Source of the DNA: Paenibacillus sp. FJAT-26967 | GTDB taxonomy: Bacteria > Bacillota > Bacilli > Paenibacillales > NBRC-103111 | Length of the DNA: 64,000 bases | Assembly: GCF_001541095.1 (NCBI RefSeq) | Contig: NZ_LMXH01000004.1 | Coordinates: forward strand, 186,001 to 250,000 | Direction: 5' to 3' | In this document: piece after piece, positions 55,898 to 63,320 of the stretch | How positions within the stretch are numbered: the first letter of the stretch is position 1 | Layout: the number at the start of each line of letters is the position of its first letter | Made by a program: the position numbers and the translations under genes | Notes under the pieces: generated by a model | What the model was told of the DNA's origin: nothing | Databases searched by the model: none | What the model saw: only the letters and a program-made list of their open reading frames with translations

Positions 55898-57261
55898 TCG
55901 GCTTTTCTCCCCTCTAGTTTGGATGGTTGGCCATGCTCATCTGTGGCCGGTATATACTTCCGTACGAGCCAGATGAGCAGGAATGGGAGCCATATCGTAA
56001 ACGGAAGCAGGAGAGCGGCCCCTACCGCATTTTCATAAAAAAGCGATCCGATGCCTTCGTCTGTCTGCGGCATCATAGCCCCGGTCATGACCCAGCCGAT
56101 GAAGGCGATTATGCAGTATCGCAGGGCGAGCATGAATCGCAGCCGCTCCGCAAGAAGGAAATAGACTGCGCCTGCTGCAAGCAGGAAAAGGAGTGAGATG
56201 CCCATATTCTCCGGATGTATCCTGCCTTCGATCACCATTAGAACGAGCAGGGGCAGCGAGCCGAACAAGAGACCGAAGATGAAGAAGGAAGAGAGCTTCC
56301 AGCTGTCGCGGTTCTGCTTGCCGTAGGGACCCGGCCGGTGGGTAGTGGTTCTCCGCAGTCCGCCGGAAGCCGAGACAGGAGCACTAACTTTGCCTCCGGA
56401 GGCCTTGCCCCGCCTGGTTTTTGCAGCTGCGGTCTTTTCCCGCGGGGCAACCAGTCCTAATCTTTCCCGGCGCTTCAGATCGAGCTCTTTCATAATCGAA
56501 TCGAGTCTTTTGCTGAAGCCTTTGTCCTCCACACTGAAGGGTCTTGCATCTTCCTCCCGATCAAAGGAAAGCAGCTGCTCTTCCTCGGTTCTTTCGGCCA
56601 AAAGAAGGTCGGTTGCCCAGACGGGCATCTTTAGCTTGCCGAAGTATTTCAGCCATTTTTTCATCTCAATCAGATTGTGGAAAGGAATTTGCAAGACTCT
56701 CGTTTGAGCCGCCTGCTGGTACCGGATGAAGAGCATGGGAAGAACCTCAAAGGTAGGTAGTTGCTTCTTCCAGCGCACTTTTGGCTCATAGGCATAATGG
56801 CTCGGCGCAATATAATAGCCCACATATACACGGTTAATTTCTTTCATAGAGATGGAACCTTCCCGTCGGGCAACTCCCTCATAATAAGCAAAGCGGATTT
56901 CATTCTCATACAGCTTGTACTCATTCAAATGGTTGTTTTTCCAGACGGCTGCTTTCAGCGTTCGGAACGAGAACCGGACTAACCACAGACCCGGCAGAAT
57001 TAGAAGTAAAGAAATGAAAGACCAGGCGGTTCCGGAGGTAAAGGTCCAGTATACGGGACCAGCCGCGATAGCGGTTCCTGCGAGCAGAACGATAACCATA
57101 CATTCAAAGGTAAGAATCCAGAAAAAAGGATTCATTTTCCGATCGCTTCGTTCTTGTACGAGCTTATAATTTGATAACGCATCATCCAATGGGAAATTCC
57201 TCCTTGTCGGCTTCTCGTTATGTAAAAATTCTATTACGGACGATATATGATGCGGTTTCAT
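55894..57261 (-). CDS. Unknown large membrane protein
   Basis: A 455-residue protein not recognised. Two N-terminal helices (about 44-70 and 78-98) lead into a cytosolic domain of about 200 residues. It contains a beta-rich stretch (NEIRFAYYEGVARREGSISM and VLPMLFIRYQQAA) resembling YcxB/PH-like folds of membrane-associated sensors, then a basic linker with KTAAAKTRRGKASGG, then about four C-terminal helices. ATG 57261 is used because AGAGGAG lies upstream; an open frame continues to 57525 but overlaps the divergent PadR gene. It shares a divergent promoter region with PadR, which may control it. Confidence 0.6.
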   Translation of the reverse strand: MKPHHISSVIEFLHNEKPTRRNFPLDDALSNYKLVQERSDRKMNPFFWILTFECMVIVLLAGTAIAAGPVYWTFTSGTAWSFISLLLILPGLWLVRFSFRTLKAAVWKNNHLNEYKLYENEIRFAYYEGVARREGSISMKEINRVYVGYYIAPSHYAYEPKVRWKKQLPTFEVLPMLFIRYQQAAQTRVLQIPFHNLIEMKKWLKYFGKLKMPVWATDLLLAERTEEEQLLSFDREEDARPFSVEDKGFSKRLDSIMKELDLKRRERLGLVAPREKTAAAKTRRGKASGGKVSAPVSASGGLRRTTTHRPGPYGKQNRDSWKLSSFFIFGLLFGSLPLLVLMVIEGRIHPENMGISLLFLLAAGAVYFLLAERLRFMLALRYCIIAFIGWVMTGAMMPQTDEGIGSLFYENAVGAALLLPFTIWLPFLLIWLVRKYIPATDEHGQPSKLEGRKAE

Positions 57262-57395
57262 CCCCTTTTCTCCTCTAATGATAAGTTCTGAATTGCATAC
57301 CCATAAAGAGAAAAAATGAAACAAAAACAATAGTTTTAGGGGCGGCGGCTGATGGCTGATTGACAAAACTTGAAACAGTGGATAGACTAACTTAT

Positions 57396-57482
57396 ATAAC
57401 AAGGTAGTTATCGGTAGTGTGGTGAAGGGAAGGTCCTCGTCCTTTTTTATATTACTAGCTTGTAATGCAATATAGTTACCGG
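57396..57482. promoter_or_regulatory. Possible PadR operators in the divergent promoter region
   Basis: ATAAC-N6-GTTAT (57396-57411) is a palindrome, and TAGTTATCGG (57405-57414) recurs as TAGTTACCGG (57473-57482), the latter just before the PadR start. Repeated near-identical motifs between divergent genes suggest operator sites, probably for PadR. Confidence 0.35.
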
Positions 57483-57507
57483 AATATAGTGAAGAGTGGT
57501 GAACTGT

Positions 57508-57846
57508 TTGTCGACGTATACGCAAATGCTCAAAGGTATCCTGGAAGGCTGTATTCTGATGATTATTTCGCAGGATGAAGTGTACGGATATGAGCTATCC
57601 AAAAAACTACAGAATAGCGGGTTTGATTTTGTGAGCGAGGGGAGCATTTATCCGCTGCTCCTGCGTATGCAGAAGGAAGAATGGATAGAAGGCTATATGA
57701 AATCCGATTCGAAGTCCGGCGGCCCTCCGCGTAAGTATTACAAGCTAACCGGTTCGGGAGAAGAAGTGCTGGTGCAGTTCCGGAATAATTGGAGCCGGAT
57801 GAAACTTAGCGTGGATGACATACTAACAGGGGGAACGCAAGCATGA
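57508..57846 (+). CDS. PadR family transcriptional regulator
   Basis: About 112 residues, a small winged-helix PadR-type repressor (MLKGILEGCILMIISQDEVYGYELSKKL; GSIYPLLLRMQKEEWIEG; GPPRKYYKLTGSGEE). The start is taken as TTG 57508 (MSTYTQMLKG, as in relatives), with GGTGA upstream; GTG codons at 57496/57499 lie further out. Its stop overlaps the next gene by four bases. Proposed to control the operon it belongs to and perhaps the divergent membrane proteins. Confidence 0.85.
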   Translation: MSTYTQMLKGILEGCILMIISQDEVYGYELSKKLQNSGFDFVSEGSIYPLLLRMQKEEWIEGYMKSDSKSGGPPRKYYKLTGSGEEVLVQFRNNWSRMKLSVDDILTGGTQA

Positions 57847-58517
57847 GCGTATCAATGAATATTGGGGAAATGGTTGCACACAATACACAACTTCAAAGAC
57901 AGTTGAATACGAAGAACAAAAAATATTACGGGGATATGATTGTCTATATCCGTTCGAGCGGGATAGATGACGGCCGCGGAGAGGAACTGCTGCTGGAGCT
58001 GCTGCTTCATCTGATTCAGGCGCAGAAGGAAGGGCGCTCGGCTCAGGATGTATTCGGCAGCGACCCTTCCGGTTATTGCCGTGAACTCGTCTCTCAACTG
58101 CCGCGTCCGAAGATGGCGAGCCGGTTGTCCATGCTGGTGATGATCCCATGGATCGCTGTCACTTGGCTGTTTCTGGCTGAAGGCCTGATGGGCCTCTTGC
58201 TGCTCATAACCGGTACGCCTGACGGATACTCGAATCAGATGAGCTTAACTATCCTGCTGGCCGTAGCTGTGACCTCACTCCTGCTGGTGAAGCTGGTTAT
58301 GCTCCTTATGAATAAAACAGCTTTTACAGAACATAATCGTAAATTCTACGTATTGTTTCTTCTAATTTATATCGTCAGTATTGCTGCTGTTGTCGCAGCC
58401 GGATTCTTCCTGAAGTCTTACCTGCCGGTCTTCTCCGTCTCTCCTTGGGCAGCTATTGCAATTTTTGCAGTTGGCTATGCCGGACAGAAATTCTGGCTCC
58501 GGTCTGGAGCGAAATAG
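57843..58517 (+). CDS. DUF1129-like membrane protein
   Basis: A 224-residue protein. An N-terminal soluble helical region (about 1-95; LNTKNKKYYGDMIVYIRSSG) is followed by four transmembrane helices. This layout, paired with PadR by a four-base overlap, matches DUF1129 family proteins. Function unknown; probably an envelope response regulated by PadR. Confidence 0.7.
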   Translation: MSVSMNIGEMVAHNTQLQRQLNTKNKKYYGDMIVYIRSSGIDDGRGEELLLELLLHLIQAQKEGRSAQDVFGSDPSGYCRELVSQLPRPKMASRLSMLVMIPWIAVTWLFLAEGLMGLLLLITGTPDGYSNQMSLTILLAVAVTSLLLVKLVMLLMNKTAFTEHNRKFYVLFLLIYIVSIAAVVAAGFFLKSYLPVFSVSPWAAIAIFAVGYAGQKFWLRSGAK

Positions 58518-58605
58518 ATAAGGAAAAATCTTGTTGACTCGTCACCCTGCGGCAAGGAACCGGATGAGCTGTCGGTTAAATAGTGAAATATTGGTGGAAA
58601 ATCCG

Positions 58606-58634
58606 TTGACAGCAAGTTGAAGCCGTTCTATGAT
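58606..58634 (+). promoter_or_regulatory. Promoter of the glycerophosphodiesterase operon
   Basis: TTGACA (58606-58611) and TATGAT (58629-58634) with exactly 17 bases between, a strong sigma-A promoter. Transcription would start near 58641, giving a leader of about 130 nt. Confidence 0.82.
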
Positions 58635-58658
58635 AAGAACAAGTTAATAAAATGTGGC

Positions 58659-58723
58659 GGAGAACAGGAGAGTCACATAAATTGCGGGTCGGGAGACTGT
58701 GCAATTTATGTGATTTTTCTTTT
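58659..58723 (+). promoter_or_regulatory. Leader with GlpP-type antitermination element
   Basis: GGAGAACAGGAGA (58659-58671) directly precedes a hairpin, TCACATAAATTGC (58673-58685) with GCAATTTATGTGA (58701-58713), followed by TTTTTCTTTT: an intrinsic terminator inside the leader, about 50 bp before the gene. The same GGAGAWCAGGAGA lies at 60853-60865 before the glpD leader terminator. In Bacillus, GlpP with glycerol-3-phosphate prevents termination in such leaders. That this motif is its RNA target is an inference. Confidence 0.6.
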
Positions 58724-58770
58724 ACCCGCCGGGGCGTGTCACAACACCGCCTGGGAAAGGAGTTATTCAT

Positions 58771-59511
58771 ATGATGAAAGCAAGTAAACCTATCATTATT
58801 GCACACCGCGGAGCCAAGGGGCTGGCACCCGAGAATACGCTGGGGGCCTTCCAGCTGGGGCTCGAGCAGGGATGCGAGGCCATCGAGCTTGATATACACT
58901 TGTCGGCTGACGGTGAGCTGATCGTCATCCACGATGCGACACTCGACCGGACAACGGACGGTCAAGGAGAAATCTCGGCGAAGTCCTTAAGTGAAATTAA
59001 GGCAGTGGATGCTGGTTCCTGGTATAGTGAAGCCTACAAAGGGGAGAAGATTCCAACACTTGGCGAAGTCTTTGATCTTGTACCTGAATCTGTCATGATT
59101 AATGTAGAGCTGAAAGTAGATGGCGCTATCGAGCAAAAGCTGGTTGATTTCGTGCGTGAGCGCGGCTGCTTCCAGCAAGTCGTGGTGTCATGCTTCGATC
59201 ACAAGTGCCTGCGGAGAATCAAGCAAATGGAGCCGCAAATCAGAATCGGCCTGCTGTATGGCAACAAGATGTGGGATCCGGTTGGTTACGCGCGCTCGTT
59301 CGATGTAGACGTATACTCTCTTCATCCATATCACCAGATAATTGAGGCGGAAGATGTCGAGAACGCTATCAAGCACGGCCTTCAAGTCTATCCTTACACA
59401 GCCAACACCGAAGAAGAGCTGCACAAACTGATTCATGTAAATGTCTCGGGTATCATTACAAATTACCCTGCCAGACTGAAAGATTTGCTCGATAGGAACG
59501 TAAACTTATGA
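58771..59511 (+). CDS. Glycerophosphodiester phosphodiesterase
   Basis: A 246-residue cytoplasmic enzyme of the GDPD family, releasing sn-glycerol-3-phosphate from glycerophosphodiesters. The catalytic HRGAKGLAPENT (His, Arg, Glu), the metal motif ELDIHLSADGELIVIHD, and YTANTEEEL are present. There is no signal peptide, so it is the intracellular UgpQ-like type. AAAGGAG precedes tandem ATGs at 58771/58774. It is the first gene of the block feeding GlpD. Confidence 0.92.
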   Translation: MMKASKPIIIAHRGAKGLAPENTLGAFQLGLEQGCEAIELDIHLSADGELIVIHDATLDRTTDGQGEISAKSLSEIKAVDAGSWYSEAYKGEKIPTLGEVFDLVPESVMINVELKVDGAIEQKLVDFVRERGCFQQVVVSCFDHKCLRRIKQMEPQIRIGLLYGNKMWDPVGYARSFDVDVYSLHPYHQIIEAEDVENAIKHGLQVYPYTANTEEELHKLIHVNVSGIITNYPARLKDLLDRNVNL

Positions 59512-60191
59512 GCCTGATATTCTTACAAAAGCTGTGCATGGCGATGCTGCTCGGTGCAGCCATCGGGATTGACCGCCAGCTCAAGCACAAACCGCTCGGT
59601 CTCAAAACAAGCATGGTTATCTCCGTTGCCAGCTGTCTGATTACGATTGTATCCATTGAATCCGTTCACCGGTATGCAGTGCCGGGACTGACCACGATGG
59701 ACCCGATGCGTCTGGCCGCACAAATTATTAGCGGCGTCGGTTTTATCGGAGCCGGTGTCATTCTGCGCCGGAGCAATGAAATTATATCGGGCCTTACCAC
59801 GGCAGCGATGGTCTGGGCGGCGTCGGCGCTCGGCATTGCGGCAGGAGCCGGATTCTACAAAGAAGCCTCAACGGCTGTGTTCCTTATTATTATGGCGATT
59901 AATATCGTCCCGCTGTTCTTCAAATGGTTCGGGCCCAAGAAACTCAGTGAACGGAATCTGTCGATTCTGATCATCGTAGCCTCGGATAGTGACTTGTCTT
60001 ATGTTATTGACGAGATGCAGCAGGAATTTATCAAAGTGAAGCATATTAAAATCAAGGATTTAAAAGATGAAATGAAACAAATTCAGCTGGTTGTGGCTGC
60101 ACCGGAAAGGCATCGAACGACCGTCGTCTATTCGAAAATCAAAAAAATCAAAGATGTAGTTGCGGTGGAAGTGGAAACAATCAGCACGTAA
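59508..60191 (+). CDS. MgtC/SapB family membrane protein
   Basis: A 227-residue protein. Four to five helices at the N-terminus carry the MgtC signature (GAAIGIDRQLKHKPLGLKT; ISGVGFIGAGVIL; GLTTAAMVWAASALG). A C-terminal cytoplasmic ACT-like domain follows (IIVASDSDLSYVIDEMQQEF). MgtC proteins affect magnesium homeostasis and F1Fo ATPase in pathogens; the role here is not clear. It overlaps the preceding gene by four bases, so it is embedded in the glycerophosphate unit. Confidence 0.88.
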   Translation: MSLIFLQKLCMAMLLGAAIGIDRQLKHKPLGLKTSMVISVASCLITIVSIESVHRYAVPGLTTMDPMRLAAQIISGVGFIGAGVILRRSNEIISGLTTAAMVWAASALGIAAGAGFYKEASTAVFLIIMAINIVPLFFKWFGPKKLSERNLSILIIVASDSDLSYVIDEMQQEFIKVKHIKIKDLKDEMKQIQLVVAAPERHRTTVVYSKIKKIKDVVAVEVETIST

Positions 60192-60216
60192 TTAAAAAGT
60201 AAGGGAGCTGCGGTTC

Positions 60217-60774
60217 ATGCCATTTAACAACCAGAAGGTCCTGCCTGCGGTCCGCAAGATCAAGGATTTGGAGAAGTTGTTGTTCTCTCCGTTTGAGTAC
60301 ATCGTACTGCTTGATTGTCATATCGGTATGCTCAAAAGTCTGGTCGATCTTGCGAAATCGCACGGAAAGAAGCCCCTGCTGCATGTTGATCTCGTGGAGG
60401 GGCTCAAGAATGACGAGTACGCAACGGAGTATCTGTGCCAGCACATTAAGCCGACGGGCTTGATCTCTACGCGTGCCAGCGTCATTCTGAAAACAAAGGA
60501 AAATGGGCTTCTGGCTATACAGCGGTTGTTCCTTCTGGATTCGAGCGCACTCCGTAAAAGCTATGCGCTGCTGAAACGCACGAAGCCGGACTACATTGAA
60601 GTGCTGCCAGGCGTCATGCCGCACATTATCCGGGAGGTCGGGGAGAACACGAATATCCCCGTGGTGGCTGGCGGACTAATCCGCACCGTGGATGATGTCG
60701 AGAACGCTCTGGCGGCCGGCGCGACGGCTGTAACCACTTCGGATATGAATTTATGGAAGCATTTTAACGCATAA
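60217..60774 (+). CDS. glpP: Glycerol-3-phosphate responsive antiterminator GlpP
   Basis: A 185-residue protein of the GlpP family, a TIM-barrel that binds glycerol-3-phosphate and mRNA leaders to prevent termination in glp genes. Typical segments are LLDCHIGMLKSLVDLAKSHGK, HVDLVEGL, GLISTRASVI, EVLPGVMPHIIREV, PVVAGGLIRT and AAGATAVTTSD. It lies between mgtC-like and glpD, matching the Bacillus glp cluster. AAGGGAG precedes the ATG. Confidence 0.93.
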   Translation: MPFNNQKVLPAVRKIKDLEKLLFSPFEYIVLLDCHIGMLKSLVDLAKSHGKKPLLHVDLVEGLKNDEYATEYLCQHIKPTGLISTRASVILKTKENGLLAIQRLFLLDSSALRKSYALLKRTKPDYIEVLPGVMPHIIREVGENTNIPVVAGGLIRTVDDVENALAAGATAVTTSDMNLWKHFNA

Positions 60775-60796
60775 TGATATAAATTGGCATTACGGC

Positions 60797-60825
60797 TTCC
60801 AACAAGATGCAGACTATGGTAAACT
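60797..60825 (+). promoter_or_regulatory. Candidate glpD promoter
   Basis: TTCCAA (60797-60802) and an extended -10, TGG plus TAAACT (60817-60825), with 17 bases between. Transcription would start near 60832 and read through the leader terminator. Confidence 0.5.
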
Positions 60826-60852
60826 GATTGTAACAAGTTCATACATTTGGTT

Positions 60853-60922
60853 GGAGATCAGGAGAAACCACAACAGCCGTTACGTCCTATTTGGGCGCGA
60901 CCGGCGTGTTTGTGGTTTTTTT
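60853..60922 (+). promoter_or_regulatory. glpD leader terminator with GlpP-type motif
   Basis: GGAGATCAGGAGA (60853-60865) abuts a hairpin in which AAACCACAA.CA (60865-60875) pairs with TGTTTGTGGTTT (60907-60918), ending in a seven-T run (60916-60922), 24 bases before the glpD start codon. A terminator inside the leader is the mark of antitermination control; glpP is immediately upstream. Confidence 0.7.
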
Positions 60923-60945
60923 GCTATCTCAGAGGGGAGCACAAC

Positions 60946-62631
60946 ATGGAAACGACATTTTCGGGGGATACAAGAAAAGAACTGTTATATAGAATGGAGG
61001 ATCCGGTCTACGATCTGCTCGTGATCGGCGGAGGGATTACCGGAGCAGGTATTGCACTGGATGCGCAATCCCGCGGCCTGAAGACAGCGCTAGTCGATAT
61101 GCAGGATTTCGCACAGGGAACATCAAGCCGTTCTACAAAGCTGGTCCATGGCGGACTGCGTTATTTGAAACAATTGGAGTTCAAGGTTGTGGCAGAGGTT
61201 GGTAAAGAGCGGGCGATCGTCTATGAGAACGGTCCTCACGTAACAACACCGGAATGGATGCTGCTGCCGTTCTATCAGGGAGGAACCTTCGGTTCGTTCT
61301 CCACCTCGATCGGCCTGCGCGTCTATGATTTTCTGGCAGGCGTTAAGAAAAGCGAGCGCCGCACGATGTTCAGCCCTGCGGAAACCCTGGCGAAAGAGCC
61401 GCTTCTCAAAGAGAAGAATCTTAAAGGCGGCGGCTACTATGTAGAATACCGCACCGACGATGCTCGCCTGACGATTGAAGTCATGAAGAAAGCCATCTCC
61501 TTCGGCGTTCATGCGGTTAACCACGCGAAGGTTGAAAGCCTCGTCTATGACAATGGTCGGATCGTCGGCGTACAAGTCGTGGACCAGCTGACAGGCGAGA
61601 CGCACCAGATCCGCGCGAAGAGAATCGTCAACGCTGCCGGCCCTTGGGTCGATACGCTTCGTGAGAAGGACGGCTCCAAGCAAGGGAAAACTCTCCGTCT
61701 GACCAAAGGTGTCCACCTTGTGTTCGACAGCTCGCGTTTCCCGCTGCGCCAAGCGATTTACTTCGATACACCGGACGGACGGATGGTATTCGCGATTCCG
61801 AGAGACGGCAAAACCTACATCGGTACGACGGACACGAACTACAAGGAAGACATCGCCCGTCCGGTCATGACGTCGGAGGATCGCACTTACATTGTCCGTG
61901 CGGCGAACGAAATGTTCCCTAGCCTCAAGCTGACGGAGCAAGACGTGGAATCAAGCTGGGCCGGCTTGCGTCCTCTTATCCACCAGGAAGGTAAAGATCC
62001 TTCCGAGATTTCGAGAAAAGACGAAATTTTCGTCTCCAACACCGGATTTATCTCTATCGCAGGCGGTAAATTGACAGGCTACCGTAAAATGGCGGAGACG
62101 GTTGTGAATCTGGTAGTATCTCAGCTTCAAGCGGATGGCGGCGTCAACGTATCCGGCTGCCAGACCAAGACCATGACAATCTCCGGCGGGGATGTAGGCG
62201 GATCCGCGCGTTTCCCGGCTTTCCTGGAGTCCAAAGTAGCCGAAGGCAAGAAGCTGGGCCTGTCGACTGATGAGGCCAAGGTACTTACACACCGTTATGG
62301 CTCTAACATTGATGCTATATATAAGCTGATCAAGAGCCGTAAAGCAGAAGCGGAAGCTAACAAAATGCCGGTTTCCCTGTTTGCCTCTCTCGTATATTCC
62401 ATTGAGCAGGAAATGACATTGAAGCCATCTGACTTCTTCGTACGCCGTACGGGCGCAGTATTCTTCAACATCGATTGGGTCAGAACATGGAAAGAAGCGG
62501 TTATCACCTACATGGCTGCACGTTTCAAATGGTCTGAAGACAAGCGCCAAGCCTACACGCAAGAACTGGAACGCGATCTTCACGATGCTGTCGTGCCGAT
62601 TGACGAGAAGGTTCCGGCAGGCGTCCGCTAA
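60946..62631 (+). CDS. glpD: Aerobic glycerol-3-phosphate dehydrogenase
   Basis: A 561-residue membrane-associated flavoenzyme oxidising glycerol-3-phosphate to dihydroxyacetone phosphate and passing electrons to quinone. The FAD-binding motif DLLVIGGGITGAGIALDA, DFAQGTSSRSTKLVHGGLRYL and the substrate-site segments VLDTPDGRMVFAIPR-like (YFDTPDGRMVFAIPRDGK) and SSWAGLRPL are present. ATG 60946 follows AGAGGGGAG; an open frame back to 60847 runs through the leader hairpin and is not translated. A terminator follows at 62654. Confidence 0.95.
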   Translation: METTFSGDTRKELLYRMEDPVYDLLVIGGGITGAGIALDAQSRGLKTALVDMQDFAQGTSSRSTKLVHGGLRYLKQLEFKVVAEVGKERAIVYENGPHVTTPEWMLLPFYQGGTFGSFSTSIGLRVYDFLAGVKKSERRTMFSPAETLAKEPLLKEKNLKGGGYYVEYRTDDARLTIEVMKKAISFGVHAVNHAKVESLVYDNGRIVGVQVVDQLTGETHQIRAKRIVNAAGPWVDTLREKDGSKQGKTLRLTKGVHLVFDSSRFPLRQAIYFDTPDGRMVFAIPRDGKTYIGTTDTNYKEDIARPVMTSEDRTYIVRAANEMFPSLKLTEQDVESSWAGLRPLIHQEGKDPSEISRKDEIFVSNTGFISIAGGKLTGYRKMAETVVNLVVSQLQADGGVNVSGCQTKTMTISGGDVGGSARFPAFLESKVAEGKKLGLSTDEAKVLTHRYGSNIDAIYKLIKSRKAEAEANKMPVSLFASLVYSIEQEMTLKPSDFFVRRTGAVFFNIDWVRTWKEAVITYMAARFKWSEDKRQAYTQELERDLHDAVVPIDEKVPAGVR

Positions 62632-62653
62632 GAAAAGGATACACACAAATGCG

Positions 62654-62692
62654 AGAGGCTCTTCCCGATTGAGTGGGAAGAGCCTTTATTTG
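62654..62692 (+). terminator. glpD terminator
   Basis: AGGCTCTTCCC (62656-62666) pairs with GGGAAGAGCCT (62675-62685), followed by TTATTTG. Confidence 0.85.
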
Positions 62693-62733
62693 TCGGCCGG
62701 GCAACGAAGAGCTATAGAGGTGAAGCTCGTCAG

Positions 62734-62762
62734 TTGACTGGGCAGGTAATATTTGCTATAGT
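62734..62762 (+). promoter_or_regulatory. Promoter of the MarR-MMPL operon
   Basis: TTGACT (62734-62739) and TATAGT (62757-62762) with a 17-base spacer, upstream of two palindromes. Confidence 0.75.
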
Positions 62763-62780
62763 TCTTCTGTTGAATAATTC

Positions 62781-62811
62781 TATAGTAGAACTATATGATT
62801 GTCGAACAATC
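62781..62811. promoter_or_regulatory. Twin palindromic operators of the MarR regulator
   Basis: TATAGTAGAACTATA (62781-62795) and GATTGTCGAACAATC (62797-62811) are two perfect inverted repeats, each with six-base arms and a three-base centre, one base apart, placed about 20 bp downstream of the -10 box. This is the expected position for autorepression by the MarR protein encoded next. Confidence 0.6.
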
Positions 62812-62855
62812 TGTATAACCGTATGCATCTGACAGAAAGACAGGAAGGAGAAGTT

Positions 62856-63320
62856 ATGGACGAGAAAATATTAGCCGATGTTATTGTCCGGTATGAGAAC
62901 GCCTCTTTTACCGTGAACCGCCGGATCAATGCCATGATCAAGGACGGGATGCCGGAGGGATTGACGCTGGAGCAATATGGTACGCTGAAGTATCTGCAAG
63001 GCCATGACAGAAGTACCTCCTCCGAGCTTGCGAGTATTTTTTGCGTCGGTAAAAGCTCGATTACCGCAATAATTACGCGCTTATTCGATAAGCAGCTCAT
63101 CACCAGGCAGCCGGACGATAAAGACCGCCGCGTCACGTATCTGTCTCTGACCGATAAAGGCGGGGCAGCTGTTGATGCGATGCATGACAAAATCAAAGAG
63201 ATGCTGGGGACTGTCATTCAGCATTTTGAGGAACACGAAGCCATAGCCTTTGTAGAGACATTCGAGAAGCTGGCTCAAGTATTGGTTCAGCCGGATGAGG
63301 GGGATATAGAGAAGAAATGA
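62856..63320 (+). CDS. MarR family transcriptional regulator
   Basis: About 154 residues. The winged helix reads STSSELASIFCVGKSSITAIITRLFDKQLITRQPDDKDRRVTYLSLTDKG. The start at 62856 follows AGGAAGGAG; the frame opens at 62799 but the operators lie there. The arrangement MarR then MMPL recalls B. subtilis ydgG-ydgH. It probably represses its own operon and responds to a toxic compound. It overlaps the next gene by four bases. Confidence 0.9.
   Translation: MDEKILADVIVRYENASFTVNRRINAMIKDGMPEGLTLEQYGTLKYLQGHDRSTSSELASIFCVGKSSITAIITRLFDKQLITRQPDDKDRRVTYLSLTDKGGAAVDAMHDKIKEMLGTVIQHFEEHEAIAFVETFEKLAQVLVQPDEGDIEKK

Noticed and set aside
57262-57525. N-terminal extension of the large unknown membrane protein
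   Set aside because: It would overlap the divergent PadR start and its operators; ATG 57261 has AGAGGAG upstream.
60847-60945. N-terminal extension of glpD
   Set aside because: The open frame runs through the leader terminator; the ATG at 60946 has the ribosome binding site and matches family length.
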